In this document: piece after piece, positions 54,174 to 62,203 of the stretch
Layout of the letters: each line of letters begins with the position of its first letter
Numbering within the stretch: position 1 is the stretch's first letter
NCBI GenBank assembly: GCA_964524145.1
Contig: CAZGCA010000006.1
Coordinates: forward strand, 37,730 to 101,729
Origin: CAZGCA01 sp964524145
GTDB lineage: Bacteria > Hydrogenedentota > CAZGCA01
Direction: 5' to 3'
Length of the DNA: 64,000 nt
Notes under the pieces: generated by a model
The model's input: only the letters and a program-made list of their open reading frames with translations
Database searches by the model: none
What the model was told of the DNA's origin: nothing
Made by a program: the position numbers and the translations under genes

Positions 54174-54549
54174 TATGTTTCGCCACCTTTCGTATCCGTC
54201 CCCAAATCGGGAACACCCCCTGGATCACCATACCACCAACTGTATCGGCAACCAGGTCGCCCCACTGAAACGCCCTGTCCTTGACAAGCATCTGGTGCAA
54301 CTCGTCGCTCAGGCCATACAGTGCGGCAAAGACGGCGGGAATGATGAACAACGTCGCCGGCAAGTAGCTGCGGTTCGACCGGCGCAGCGTCATCGCGGCC
54401 AGCCATCCCAGCACCGCATACGCTCCGGCGTGGAGAAGCTTGTCCCACGAAAACAGGCCCAGATCGGGCACCGGAGGATTTGACAGCGACGAAACGTAGA
54501 ATATCAGCCCGCAGTAACAGACGGTGCAGACAGCGAACGGCAGATTCAT
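54154..54549 (-). CDS. VanZ-like membrane protein
   Basis: A 131-residue protein with membrane helices at about 5-20, 38-55, 65-88 and 100-120. The motif WDKLLHAGAYAVLGWLA and the ELHQM...FQWGDLVADTVGG stretch are diagnostic for the VanZ-like family, small membrane proteins of uncertain role. It sits between LemA and DUF523 genes and overlaps the latter. Confidence 0.87.
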   Translation of the reverse strand: MNLPFAVCTVCYCGLIFYVSSLSNPPVPDLGLFSWDKLLHAGAYAVLGWLAAMTLRRSNRSYLPATLFIIPAVFAALYGLSDELHQMLVKDRAFQWGDLVADTVGGMVIQGVFPIWGRIRKVAKHNERSGV

Positions 54550-54569
54550 GGCGGAACCGCAATACCGCC

Positions 54570-55151
54570 TCAGAACTTCACCTTCACCGGCTCGCGAGCT
54601 TCGGCTTCCCCCTCACCTATCTCGAAGAAATCGCGCTCCTCGAACTTGAACAGGGACGCCACTATGCTGGCCGGAAACTGCTGGCGCGCGTTCTTGTACT
54701 GCATCACGCTGTTGTTGTAGCCCTGGCGCGCCGAGGCGATCTGCGTCTCGGTGTTGTTCAGTTCGCCCTGGAGCTGCAGGAAGTTCTCGTTGGCCTTGAG
54801 GTCGGGGTATCGCTCCGCGACGGCAAAGAGCGTCTTGAGCGCGCCGGTGAGCATACCCTCGGCTTCGCCCTGCTCCTTGACCGTCTTGGCTCCCATCGCG
54901 CGGGTGCGCGCCGCGGTGACGTTCTCGAGCGTCTCGCGTTCGTGCGCCGCGTACCCTTTCACCGTCTCGACCAGGTTCGGTATGAGGTCGTAGCGGCGCC
55001 GGAGCTGGACGTCGATCTGGCTCCACATGTTCTGGACGGCGTTGCGCAACCTTACGAACCCGTTGTACGTGCCGATCACGTAGAAGGCTATCACCACCGC
55101 CAGGAAAAGCACCCCCAGCAGAAACAAAAGCAAGAGCATACCCACCGCCAT
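54570..55151 (-). CDS. lemA: LemA family protein
   Basis: A 193-residue protein with an N-terminal membrane helix (LLLLFLLGVLFLAVVIAFYVI) and then YNGFVRLRNAVQNMWSQIDV and LRRRYDLIPNLVETVKGYA, the LemA signature, followed by a helical core. It is the typical length. LemA is a membrane-anchored helical protein of unclear function. AAAGGAG lies six bases before the ATG. Confidence 0.93.
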   Translation of the reverse strand: MAVGMLLLLFLLGVLFLAVVIAFYVIGTYNGFVRLRNAVQNMWSQIDVQLRRRYDLIPNLVETVKGYAAHERETLENVTAARTRAMGAKTVKEQGEAEGMLTGALKTLFAVAERYPDLKANENFLQLQGELNNTETQIASARQGYNNSVMQYKNARQQFPASIVASLFKFEERDFFEIGEGEAEAREPVKVKF

Positions 55152-55178
55152 GGTTCTCTCCTTTCCGGAATAGACAAC

Positions 55179-56216
55179 CTACCCCGTTGACTTCCAACCC
55201 TCCAACCCGTCAAACACAAACTGAAACCGGATGACCTGCGCGCCGGCCTCTGCAAGCGCCTTGGCAACTTGCGGTTCCCTGTCCGCACGGCAGTAGAACA
55301 ACAGGCACCCGCCTCCGCCGGCGCCCAACGCCTTGCCGCCGCGGGCCCCTTCGCGGCGCGCTATCGAGAACAGCTCGTCGATGTTGTCGTTCGTAACCGA
55401 TGGGTGCAACCGCTGCTGGTTCCGCCAATTCTCGTCCAGCAGTTCCGCATAGCCATCGAGATCGCCTTGCATCAACGCATTCTTCAACTCGACGGCTATG
55501 GTCTTGAGCTCGGCCATCGCCGAGACAGTTTCTCCCTCACCCTTCTCGAAGTTCTCGAAGACCGACCGGTGCACGTCCCCCGACAGCCTCGACCGGCCCG
55601 TGTAACAAAGCACAAGGTTTTTCTGCAGCTCCAGGACCGTCGATCTCGGGAGATCGATTCGAGAGTAACGCACCTCCTCGCCGCGAAACTCCATGAAGCT
55701 TATGCCGCCTATCGCGCTGCTGTAGTGGTCTTGCTTGCCGCCACGTATCCCGAGCTCGCGCCGCTCGATCTCGCTCGCCATCTCCGCTACCTCGTAGCCG
55801 AGCAGGTTGGTGCCCGCGTACTGGCTCAACGCGCCTATCAGCGCCACGCCCATCGCAGCGCTCGTGCCCAGACCGCTCCCGGCGGGCGCGTGCGATTGCG
55901 TCGCGATCTCGAACCCGCCCGCGACGTTCATCCTCCGTATCGCACCCTTGACCAGATCGATGTTACCGTCATACTCGAGCTTGCGCACGTCCTCCGCCTC
56001 GACATAGGAGTCGTAGTCGCTCGAGTAGATTCTCACGCCTTTCTCGTCGTTGGCAGCGCCCGGAACAAGAGATGCATAGGAGTATATGTTGATGGCGGCG
56101 TTGACGACCTTGCCGGGAGTGTCGAGGCAGAACTCCGCAACATCCGTCCACCCACCGGCAAAATCTATACGGACGGGGGCGCGCGAACGGTACATCACCA
56201 GGCTATTCGATCCCAT
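55179..56216 (-). CDS. GHMP kinase, heptose or fucose kinase type
   Basis: 345 residues, with RSRAPVRIDFAGGWTDVAEF at the N-terminus and the phosphate-binding loop PAGSGLGTSAAMGVALI at about 110-125, characteristic of GHMP kinases. GKQDHYSSAIGGISFMEF and GALGAGGGGCLLFYC (here GKALGAGGGGCLLF) complete the family pattern. The WTDVAEF start points to the D-glycero-D-manno-heptose 7-phosphate kinase/fucokinase branch, so it probably makes a nucleotide-sugar precursor for LPS core or glycans. It is the first gene of a five-gene run ending in the transglycosylase. GGAG lies nine bases before the ATG. Confidence 0.88.
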   Translation of the reverse strand: MGSNSLVMYRSRAPVRIDFAGGWTDVAEFCLDTPGKVVNAAINIYSYASLVPGAANDEKGVRIYSSDYDSYVEAEDVRKLEYDGNIDLVKGAIRRMNVAGGFEIATQSHAPAGSGLGTSAAMGVALIGALSQYAGTNLLGYEVAEMASEIERRELGIRGGKQDHYSSAIGGISFMEFRGEEVRYSRIDLPRSTVLELQKNLVLCYTGRSRLSGDVHRSVFENFEKGEGETVSAMAELKTIAVELKNALMQGDLDGYAELLDENWRNQQRLHPSVTNDNIDELFSIARREGARGGKALGAGGGGCLLFYCRADREPQVAKALAEAGAQVIRFQFVFDGLEGWKSTG

Positions 56217-56354
56217 GCTCGTGTTCTCCGCGTCCGCTCCTTGTGCCCACTACTCGTCTATGAGGTCGTCACAATACTGAAACAGGATCGGTCGGTTCGC
56301 TCAACGTGGCGCGTCTGACACACCCGCGAACCGCAAGCCGGAACGACACCCGAC

Positions 56355-56588
56355 TCAACTGACAGGGTCTAACCGCCTGTCGTCCGATGGGCTGTCGTCC
56401 TTGAGTTGCCACCAACCCTGGGTGAACAATTCTCGCTGGCCGCGCGGCACGAACCGCTCGACGGGTCGGCGAACTCTGCGCTCGTAGCCCCTCCGATCGA
56501 ACCCGAGATGCATGCACTCGCCGCACTCGCTTCTGTCGCGGGTACAGAGGTGACAAAACGCGCTGGCGCGACTACCAGTGATCGGCAT
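56355..56588 (-). CDS. Possible 77-residue CxxC protein
   Basis: The frame has a GGGAG site eight bases before the ATG. Near its N-terminus it carries CHLCTRDRSECGEC, that is two CxxC pairs separated by six residues, suggesting a small zinc-binding knuckle. The rest is Arg-rich (DRRGYERRVRRPVERFVPRG) and ends in DDRRLDPVS. I do not recognise the family. The base composition and Arg content could also arise by chance in GC-rich DNA, so the call is tentative. Confidence 0.4.
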   Translation of the reverse strand: MPITGSRASAFCHLCTRDRSECGECMHLGFDRRGYERRVRRPVERFVPRGQRELFTQGWWQLKDDSPSDDRRLDPVS

Positions 56589-56880
56589 GAGACATTCTCC
56601 CGCCGCGTCGCCTTTGGGCCGACGCGTGGTTCCCTCCGCGTACTACGGTGAACCGCCCCGTGAGAAAATGCCTCTCGCTATCGCAACTGTAAGCTGTGCC
56701 TCAGTTCAATAGCACGCGCAGTGTCGTTTGTCACCGACTTGGGGGAACACCATTACCAGCTCCACCGGGCCAATGCCCCCCACCTCGGGGACCTTCCCTT
56801 CGTTTTTTACTTTATCACATCTGCACCTGAAAATGCAAGACCCGAAACCAAACGAAACGCGGCTCGCCCATCTTGCCGAG

Positions 56881-56951
56881 AGTTTGTAGTTCCGCCTTCA
56901 GGCGGTCCGGATATCGCCCTCCATCTTCCGCCTCAAGGCGGGACTACAAAC
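56881..56951. repeat. Palindromic element with CCGCCTTCAGGCGG ends
   Basis: GTTTGTAGTTCCGCCTTCAG at the left and an inverted copy ending GGCGGGACTACAAAC at the right match at 22 of 24 positions, around a 20-bp centre. It belongs to the same family as 51404-51486 and 57277-57337. Confidence 0.85.
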
Positions 56952-56987
56952 AAGCACAGCGGCTACTCACATCGCTCCGAAACGTGG

Positions 56988-57006
56988 CTTGGGCATCTTG
57001 CCCAAG
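56988..57006. repeat. CTTGGGCATCTTGCCCAAG hairpin
   Basis: A perfect 8-bp stem with a TCT loop, next to the previous palindromic element. It looks like a separate dispersed repeat family. Confidence 0.7.
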
Positions 57007-57031
57007 AACCACCCGAGCTGGACCGACGGTT

Positions 57032-57121
57032 CAGCCGTCCCTCCGGGACTGCCGAGGTTTGGGGGGTTACGCAGACCCAGGAATCAATTCCTGGGCTATT
57101 GTCGATCGTCCCTCCGGGACT
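57032..57121. repeat. Element with CGTCCCTCCGGGAC ends
   Basis: Two direct copies of CGTCCCTCCGGGACT, at about 57034 and 57108, flank a segment containing the palindrome CAGGAATCAATTCCTG. This sequence type is repeated in many unrelated genomes (recalled). No gene overlaps it. Confidence 0.7.
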
Positions 57122-57276
57122 CGGCAGGTGCAGACGTTGTGAATACAAGGCGTTGCTCGACCACCACACGCTTGTATGGCCTCGTCAGCTCGTGGTCGCA
57201 CGCCGCCGTGCCGCTTGACACGCCCGGCATGCACATGACACAGTACGACGAGTCGCAGAAAAAACAGGTGCTCCAG

Positions 57277-57337
57277 AGTTCGTGGCGTCCGCCTTGAGGC
57301 GGTAGATGAGGACCGCCTGAAGGCGGAACTACGAACT
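57277..57337. repeat. Palindromic element abutting the VOC gene leader
   Basis: AGTTCGTGGCGTCCGCCTTG at left pairs with GGCGGAACTACGAACT at right. Directly after it, two 13-bp tandem copies of CGAACTGAAGATG continue to about 57358, close to the ribosome-binding site of the VOC gene. Confidence 0.8.
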
Positions 57338-57383
57338 GAAGATGCGAACTGAAGATGCGAACAGAAGAAAGGAGAGTTTCGCA

Positions 57384-57704
57384 ATGGCATCGAGCGAGTT
57401 TCACCATTTCGGCGTTCCGACGAGCGTGAAGAGCAGTAACGAGAGCTATGTCGAAGGCGCGAAAGTCTATATCTCCGATCCCGAGAGCCATCCGTACAGG
57501 GTCGAGTTCCTTCGGTTCGAGGATGACAGCCCGCTGCCGGAAGCCGTGCGGACGCAGCCGCACGCGGCATTCATTGTCGACAGCCTGGACGATGCGCTTG
57601 AAGGCGAGAACGTGATCATCCCGCCGTTCGACGCCACGGACGAGTTGCGGGTCGCGTTCATCAAAGACGGCGACGCGATCATCGAGGTGATGGAACGACG
57701 GTAG
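57384..57704 (+). CDS. VOC (glyoxalase-fold) family protein
   Basis: The only plus-strand gene, 106 residues from the ATG at 57384 (AAAGGAG nine bases upstream), rather than the earlier frame opening at 57342. The sequence FHHFGVPTSV, EGAKVYISDPESHPYRVEFLRF, and HAAFIVDSLDDALEG fits one vicinal-oxygen-chelate half-domain pair, with likely metal ligands His and Glu (EFLRF, IIEVME). The substrate cannot be told. It is isolated between repeats and convergent with the HEAT-repeat gene. Confidence 0.88.
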   Translation: MASSEFHHFGVPTSVKSSNESYVEGAKVYISDPESHPYRVEFLRFEDDSPLPEAVRTQPHAAFIVDSLDDALEGENVIIPPFDATDELRVAFIKDGDAIIEVMERR

Positions 57705-57743
57705 TCCGGTTACGTCGCCTTGGGCCGCACACAGATGAGAAAA

Positions 57744-57787
57744 GGGCCGAGTTGGAGGCTCTTGACTTCGCCTTGCCAACTCGGTCC
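57744..57787 (-). terminator. Terminator between convergent genes
   Basis: CCGAGTTGG (57747-57755) pairs with CCAACTCGG (57776-57784) around a 20-base loop. Read on the minus strand, CCC and TTTT follow directly, so it should end the HEAT-gene transcript; it may also serve the plus-strand VOC gene less well. Confidence 0.7.
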
Positions 57788-57800
57788 TCAAAAAGGTCGC

Positions 57801-58706
57801 TTAGCGGATCTCGGCCGAAGGCGGGGGCGCCTTTGGCATCAGCTGTGGTTTGCTCGTCCACTCCTTCTTCTGTGACTCGGTCGCCCACCACTGCTTCCAC
57901 TCGTCGTTTGTCTTGAACTTAAGGTCTGTGGTTGTCGCGAGTGACTTCCGTGCCGCTTCGCGCACTTCCTTGCTGTTGTCTCCAACCGCTCTGACAAGCG
58001 ATGGTATGGCGCGACGGTCCTTGACCGAGCCGAGCGCCAGCACGGCATCCCTGCGGACGAAATACTTCTTGTCCGCCAGCCGGTCGACCAGCGCCGGGGT
58101 AGCATTGGTGCTCTTGACCTCGCCGAGCATGACGACGGCAGCCTGCCTCGTAAGCTCCTGTTCATCGGAACTCTTCGCAGCGATCGGTGCAACCGCTCTC
58201 TTCGGATCGATCTTGGCCAGGGCATCCATGACGTAGACCGACGTCGCCGGCTTGTTCGACTTGGCAAGGGTCGAGATCAACTGCGGCACAACCTTCGGCC
58301 CCATCGCAAGAAGGTTGTCAAGAGCATTTTTTACCGCCGCTTCGTCGTCGGACTCAAGAGCCGCAATGCACTCCTCGTAGCTCTTCTCCTCGTCGACAGT
58401 GAGCGGCTCGCCGGTCGTCTCGGAGACAGGCGCATCGGCGGCCGCGTCTTGAGACGAGCTCAGACCGACATACCCCATCTCGTCCTTCTCGACGGTGAAC
58501 ACCTCGTCCCTGGTGTAGGTCACCTCGCCGAACGGCAGCTTGACCGTGACCGACGTCTCGGTCTCAGCGATGACCTTGCCGCGTTGCGTGTTGCCGTTCT
58601 TCAGATACACTATGTCGGCCATAGCCGGGCCGCACAGGTGTGCGAGCATCAACGCCGCGACAACCGTCGCCGAAACGCGTCTCATACCAACGCCTGGTGG
58701 TCTCAT
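57801..58706 (-). CDS. Secreted HEAT-repeat protein
   Basis: Start chosen at 58706, where an AAGGAG site lies nine bases upstream, giving 301 residues. A signal peptide (ATVVAALMLAHLCGPAMA) is followed by DIVYLKNGNTQRGKVIAET, a small beta-barrel-like motif common at the start of secreted planctomycete-type proteins. Residues about 110-250 are HEAT-like helical repeats (VPQLISTLAKSNKP, ALVDRLADKKYFVRRDAVLALG, IPSLVRAVGD). The C-terminus has KQWW and a Pro-rich tail. It follows the PilX-like gene and probably shares its transcript; it may be a scaffold or partner at the envelope. Function not known. Confidence 0.82.
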   Translation of the reverse strand: MRPPGVGMRRVSATVVAALMLAHLCGPAMADIVYLKNGNTQRGKVIAETETSVTVKLPFGEVTYTRDEVFTVEKDEMGYVGLSSSQDAAADAPVSETTGEPLTVDEEKSYEECIAALESDDEAAVKNALDNLLAMGPKVVPQLISTLAKSNKPATSVYVMDALAKIDPKRAVAPIAAKSSDEQELTRQAAVVMLGEVKSTNATPALVDRLADKKYFVRRDAVLALGSVKDRRAIPSLVRAVGDNSKEVREAARKSLATTTDLKFKTNDEWKQWWATESQKKEWTSKPQLMPKAPPPSAEIR

Positions 58707-58749
58707 AGCCGGTTTCTCCTTCTTTGGAGCTCTGTCACGCATCAACATC

Positions 58750-60651
58750 TCAGTAGCCTCCGTCGATTCCGTACTCTCCGAAGTAGTGGGCGTACTCGGA
58801 CGGTATTTCGACCACGCCGTCGTCCTCGTAAGCGGCAACGCGGAACAGAAGATCGCTGTCGCGTCTGGGACCGTTCGGAAGCCCGCCCACAAGACGCTCG
58901 CGGCCGTTGGGACCGTCAACGTATCTGTCGTCGAAGATAACATTCATCGAGGAGTGGCACGTGCCGCCTTCCACCCATACCTTGACCCAGCTCCAACCAC
59001 TGCGCACGTATTCGTAGTGCCCCGCCACCTCATAGTCCCTGTTTATGTCAACCTGGTTGCCGGCGGTCATGTTCCCGTAGATCGTGAATTCCTGCGACCC
59101 CTCCTCGTCAAGGTTCATGTCATAGAAGTTGTTCTCGGCATAGAACAGCCCGTGCAGGTCATGAACCGTGCCGAACCGCGGGTCGCCCATGTAGACGTTA
59201 CCGCTGATCTCACCCTTGGGATCGTCCTCACGCCTCATGGCGATGAACGCAACCTGGTCGTTGTTCATGTTGTCGTAGTAGAAGTTATCCGACAGCGTGA
59301 TGTTGCCGCGCACGACGAACGTGACGTGGATGCCGTCGGCGGTCGGATAGTCCAGCTTGAAGCTGTAGGTGTTGCTGTTGTGCAGCCACATGTTGCCGTC
59401 GATGAAGTACACCTGGTCGTTACCTTCCTCGTGACCATCGGACTCGGAGGCTATGCTTATCCGGCTCGCACCCGAGTCGCTGCTGGGGTCTCCGACGCTG
59501 ATGCTCTCATACGGGTCCTCGAGGAAGTAGTCGTCCGGGTTGACCGGCTCGCCGTCGAGCATGTATGTCTCGTCGACATCTGAGAACGTCGAGCTGGAGT
59601 TCTTCCTGAAGATGTGCGCCGCATTGCTCTCGGGCAGCGTGCCGGCTTCGATCGCTGAGAACCGCTCAGACACGTTGACGTCGGCGCCTTGTGCGTAATC
59701 CATACCGCTCAGGTCGGGAGGGGCAAGCGGCGTATCGCCGCCGGCGGCGCCGGGCTCGTCCGGGTAGTCCACATCGCCCGTCGCTTCGATGCCGTAGTCG
59801 TAACGCCCGTTTCCGTTTTCATCGACGAACTCTTCGGCTTCATCGAAGATACCGTCGCCATCGTAGTCTATGTACGATTCTTCGGCGTCGTACTGGCCGT
59901 TGGTGTTCAGGTCGTCGAACGGTTCGCCCAGATCCCACTCGCCGTTGCCGTTCAGGTCCGTGTAGTCCTCCGAAACGCCGGGATCGTAGACGCCGTTCCC
60001 GTCGATATCGAGCGTCAGGTAATCGCCGCGGTCGTACTTGCCGTTGCCGTTGGCGTCGACGTACGACTCCTCAGCCGGTGGGGCCACGACCGCATCGTCG
60101 TCACAATCCACATCGTTGCCGGAGTAGACGTCGCCGTCCACGTAGTCACCTTCATCATCCTCGCCACCGAAGTCGAGCGAGTAGTCCTGGTTCTCCGGAG
60201 GCGGGTTTTCCTGATCCTCCGGGTCAGGGGGCTCGTTGCCGGCGTATATCGCCTTGTCAAACACACCCGACGTAGCGTCCTGCCATGCGACAAACGTACG
60301 CACCCGGTGCGCCCTGCCGTCAACGACTCCGGTCGAAGTGAGAAGCACACCGTCGTTCAACCGGTCCGGCGGGTCAATAATGTACCCGCGCCTGCTCGCA
60401 ACCATCGTCATCCCGCTACCATCATAGGTACGGGGCGTATCGCGGAGCTCGACTATCGCCCGCTCAACACCGGACAGGGCCATCAACTGGGCCCGCACCT
60501 GGGTCTCCGTGTGCTTCGCGAGAGATGCTCGCTGGCCGGTTTCGATGGTCACAATCGCCACGAGCAGCAACGCTGTGGCCAACAGTATCGTCACCGCCAC
60601 GATCGCAACACCGCGTTCTTCGTTGAAGCGACTTCTCGTGTTTGTAATCAT
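58750..60651 (-). CDS. PilX/GspK-like pseudopilin with calcium-type loops
   Basis: Start at 60651 has AAAGGAG nine bases upstream (an ATG six bases earlier is an alternative), giving 633 residues. The leader FNEERG|VAIVAVTILLATALLLVAI lacks Glu at +5 and resembles PilX/GspK. Residues about 190-290 hold six acidic loops in tandem, such as DANGNGKYDRGD, DLNGNGEWDLGE, DYDGDGIFDEAEE and DENGNGRYDYG; this pattern fits calcium loops of the EF-hand/dockerin type without their helices. The C-terminal half contains YFIDGNMWLHN, VRGNITLSDN and YGNMTAGNQ, beta-helix-like rungs. The usual PilX is about 170-200 residues. It is the third gene of a sigma-54-preceded operon and likely a cell-surface tip protein. 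Confidence 0.85.
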   Translation of the reverse strand: MITNTRSRFNEERGVAIVAVTILLATALLLVAIVTIETGQRASLAKHTETQVRAQLMALSGVERAIVELRDTPRTYDGSGMTMVASRRGYIIDPPDRLNDGVLLTSTGVVDGRAHRVRTFVAWQDATSGVFDKAIYAGNEPPDPEDQENPPPENQDYSLDFGGEDDEGDYVDGDVYSGNDVDCDDDAVVAPPAEESYVDANGNGKYDRGDYLTLDIDGNGVYDPGVSEDYTDLNGNGEWDLGEPFDDLNTNGQYDAEESYIDYDGDGIFDEAEEFVDENGNGRYDYGIEATGDVDYPDEPGAAGGDTPLAPPDLSGMDYAQGADVNVSERFSAIEAGTLPESNAAHIFRKNSSSTFSDVDETYMLDGEPVNPDDYFLEDPYESISVGDPSSDSGASRISIASESDGHEEGNDQVYFIDGNMWLHNSNTYSFKLDYPTADGIHVTFVVRGNITLSDNFYYDNMNNDQVAFIAMRREDDPKGEISGNVYMGDPRFGTVHDLHGLFYAENNFYDMNLDEEGSQEFTIYGNMTAGNQVDINRDYEVAGHYEYVRSGWSWVKVWVEGGTCHSSMNVIFDDRYVDGPNGRERLVGGLPNGPRRDSDLLFRVAAYEDDGVVEIPSEYAHYFGEYGIDGGY

Positions 60652-60716
60652 TTTCATCCACTCCTTTCGTCTTGGCTCCTCGAACCGCCAGTCCTGGAAC
60701 CGGCTCGGCTCGGGCC

Positions 60717-61781
60717 TCAGTTCCTTATCAAGATCCCAGTTGTAAGCACCGCATCAACCCGTCCCTTGTCGAGAGCCTCTTCGGTCCGGCTCATTACATT
60801 CCGCCTGAGGACGAGTTGAATTCGCACCAGAGTGCTGTTGCCAATAGAACTGTCAGTAGATACATCGAATGAGTGCAGCTCGGACGCCAGGATATCGAAA
60901 GGCACCGTGGGCGGCAGCCCTTCGATTCCCCCACCGTCCTTTGCGATCGAGAACGTGTTGCCCAACGCATCGCGCACCGTTATGGTGTCGTCGGACGCAT
61001 CATCAAGGCTGTAAGGCGGGTTCCAGGTGAACACCGTCCCCTCGACAAAATCTTCCAGGAGGTCTGCTACGCCGTCACCGTCGACGTCCTCGTTACGGAA
61101 CACTCCGTTGCCGTCGGTGTCGAATTCCGTCCGGTACACCCTGTACTTGCGCAGTTGGGTGATCCCGTCCTCTGTACGGTATACCGCGTAAATGACCAGC
61201 GAGTGGGCGTCGGGCAGACCAGATGCCGCTATGGGCGCGGTAAACATTCTGAACGAGCTTTCGAATGCTCCATTATTATTCGGATCGGTCCACGACCCAT
61301 CCTGGTCAGAATCGGTGTATGGTTCCCCGACGTCGTACAGACCGTTATCGTCCAGATCGTCGAACGGCTCTTCCGGGACGCCGCGGGCAGAGGTGAGAAG
61401 CAGGACGTCTCTCGGCCCGTCATAGATCCCGTTGCCGTTGTCGTCGCTGTACCCCTCGCCGGCGTCGCGCAAGCCGTTGTTGTTTGCGTCGCTCGCAAGC
61501 ACATACTCGCCCGTGATCTCCTCCAGGACATCAACAAAGTCCTGCCCGGCAACCAGCGGGTTCGTTGCTATCGATTCCGCTATTTCCTTGGACATCGCGT
61601 CGAGCGTTGTGCGCGCCTGGTCTTGCAGCCTGCTTTGCAGCCCGAGCGTCTTCACGTTATCTGCTGTCTGCATGATGGTAGCGATGGTTATCGCACCGAG
61701 AATAACAAGGATCGCCATCGAGATCATCACCTCCAACAGCGTGAATCCGTCTCCAGGTCGATTGTTGTTCTTGGTCCTCAT
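60717..61781 (-). CDS. PilW/GspJ-like pseudopilin with calcium-type loops
   Basis: Start at 61781 (GAGG nine bases upstream) gives 354 residues. The leader NRPGDG|FTLLEVMISMAILVILGAI has Glu at +5. TADNVKTLGLQSRLQDQARTTLDAMSKEIAE matches PilW-type core helices. Acidic loops DANNNGLRDAGE, DDNGNGIYDGP, DLDDNGLYDVGE and DTDGNGVFRNEDVDGDGVAD lie at about 94-160 and 215-240, echoing those of the PilX-like neighbour. The C-terminus is beta-rich (RIQLVLRRNVMSRTEE). It lies between the PilV-like and PilX-like genes. Confidence 0.85.
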   Translation of the reverse strand: MRTKNNNRPGDGFTLLEVMISMAILVILGAITIATIMQTADNVKTLGLQSRLQDQARTTLDAMSKEIAESIATNPLVAGQDFVDVLEEITGEYVLASDANNNGLRDAGEGYSDDNGNGIYDGPRDVLLLTSARGVPEEPFDDLDDNGLYDVGEPYTDSDQDGSWTDPNNNGAFESSFRMFTAPIAASGLPDAHSLVIYAVYRTEDGITQLRKYRVYRTEFDTDGNGVFRNEDVDGDGVADLLEDFVEGTVFTWNPPYSLDDASDDTITVRDALGNTFSIAKDGGGIEGLPPTVPFDILASELHSFDVSTDSSIGNSTLVRIQLVLRRNVMSRTEEALDKGRVDAVLTTGILIRN

Positions 61782-61795
61782 CTGTTTCCACCTCA

Positions 61796-62203
61796 TTATT
61801 GCGTCCGCCTGAACGCCGTCAGGGTCACAGGATCCGCTCCAGGGATCCAGGTCACACGAACCGTAACCTCACGCAAATTGGCATTGTCGTCAACTTCGGT
61901 AACCGTTGTCTCAACCTGCGCAGACTCCCCGTCCGGGCCCGCTATCTCCGGGAACTCGTAGTCAAATTCCGGGTCGTTATAGTTGTCAACGTTCGCAGGA
62001 AGATCCTGGAACACTCGCTCCATCATTGCACGCGCCTCGTTGACCGCCTTGTTCCTGTCTCGCGCAAGCTGATTGGTCTGTGCGCTCTGAGCTATTGCCG
62101 CCAGTATTGCCACCATACCAATGAGCAGCAATGCCATGGTCGTCATGACCTCGACCAGTGTGAACCCCGCTCGAGACCGCCTGCGCTTCATCTGAGCCAA
62201 CAT
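61796..62203 (-). CDS. PilV/GspI-like pseudopilin
   Basis: A 135-residue pseudopilin with leader MKRRRSRAG|FTLVEVMTTMALLLIGMVAIL and Glu at +5. It continues with NQLARDRNKAVNEARAMMERVFQDL, the characteristic GspI/PilV helix. The C-terminus ends in PVTLTAFRRTQ. An AAGGAGG site precedes the ATG at 62203. It is the first gene downstream of the sigma-54-type promoter. Confidence 0.88.
   Translation of the reverse strand: MLAQMKRRRSRAGFTLVEVMTTMALLLIGMVAILAAIAQSAQTNQLARDRNKAVNEARAMMERVFQDLPANVDNYNDPEFDYEFPEIAGPDGESAQVETTVTEVDDNANLREVTVRVTWIPGADPVTLTAFRRTQ

Larger units (their letters stand above)
56217..57383. other. Repeat-rich gap
   Basis: Besides a possible 77-codon gene at 56355-56588 this 1.17-kb stretch holds no convincing gene. 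From 56.88 to 57.34 kb it is a mosaic of palindromic elements. No consensus promoter was recognised for the GHMP kinase operon. Confidence 0.7.

Noticed and set aside
59785..60075. Dockerin module (cellulosome-like)
   Set aside because: The acidic loops are tandem but lack the paired helices and conserved spacing of dockerins, and no cohesin is present.
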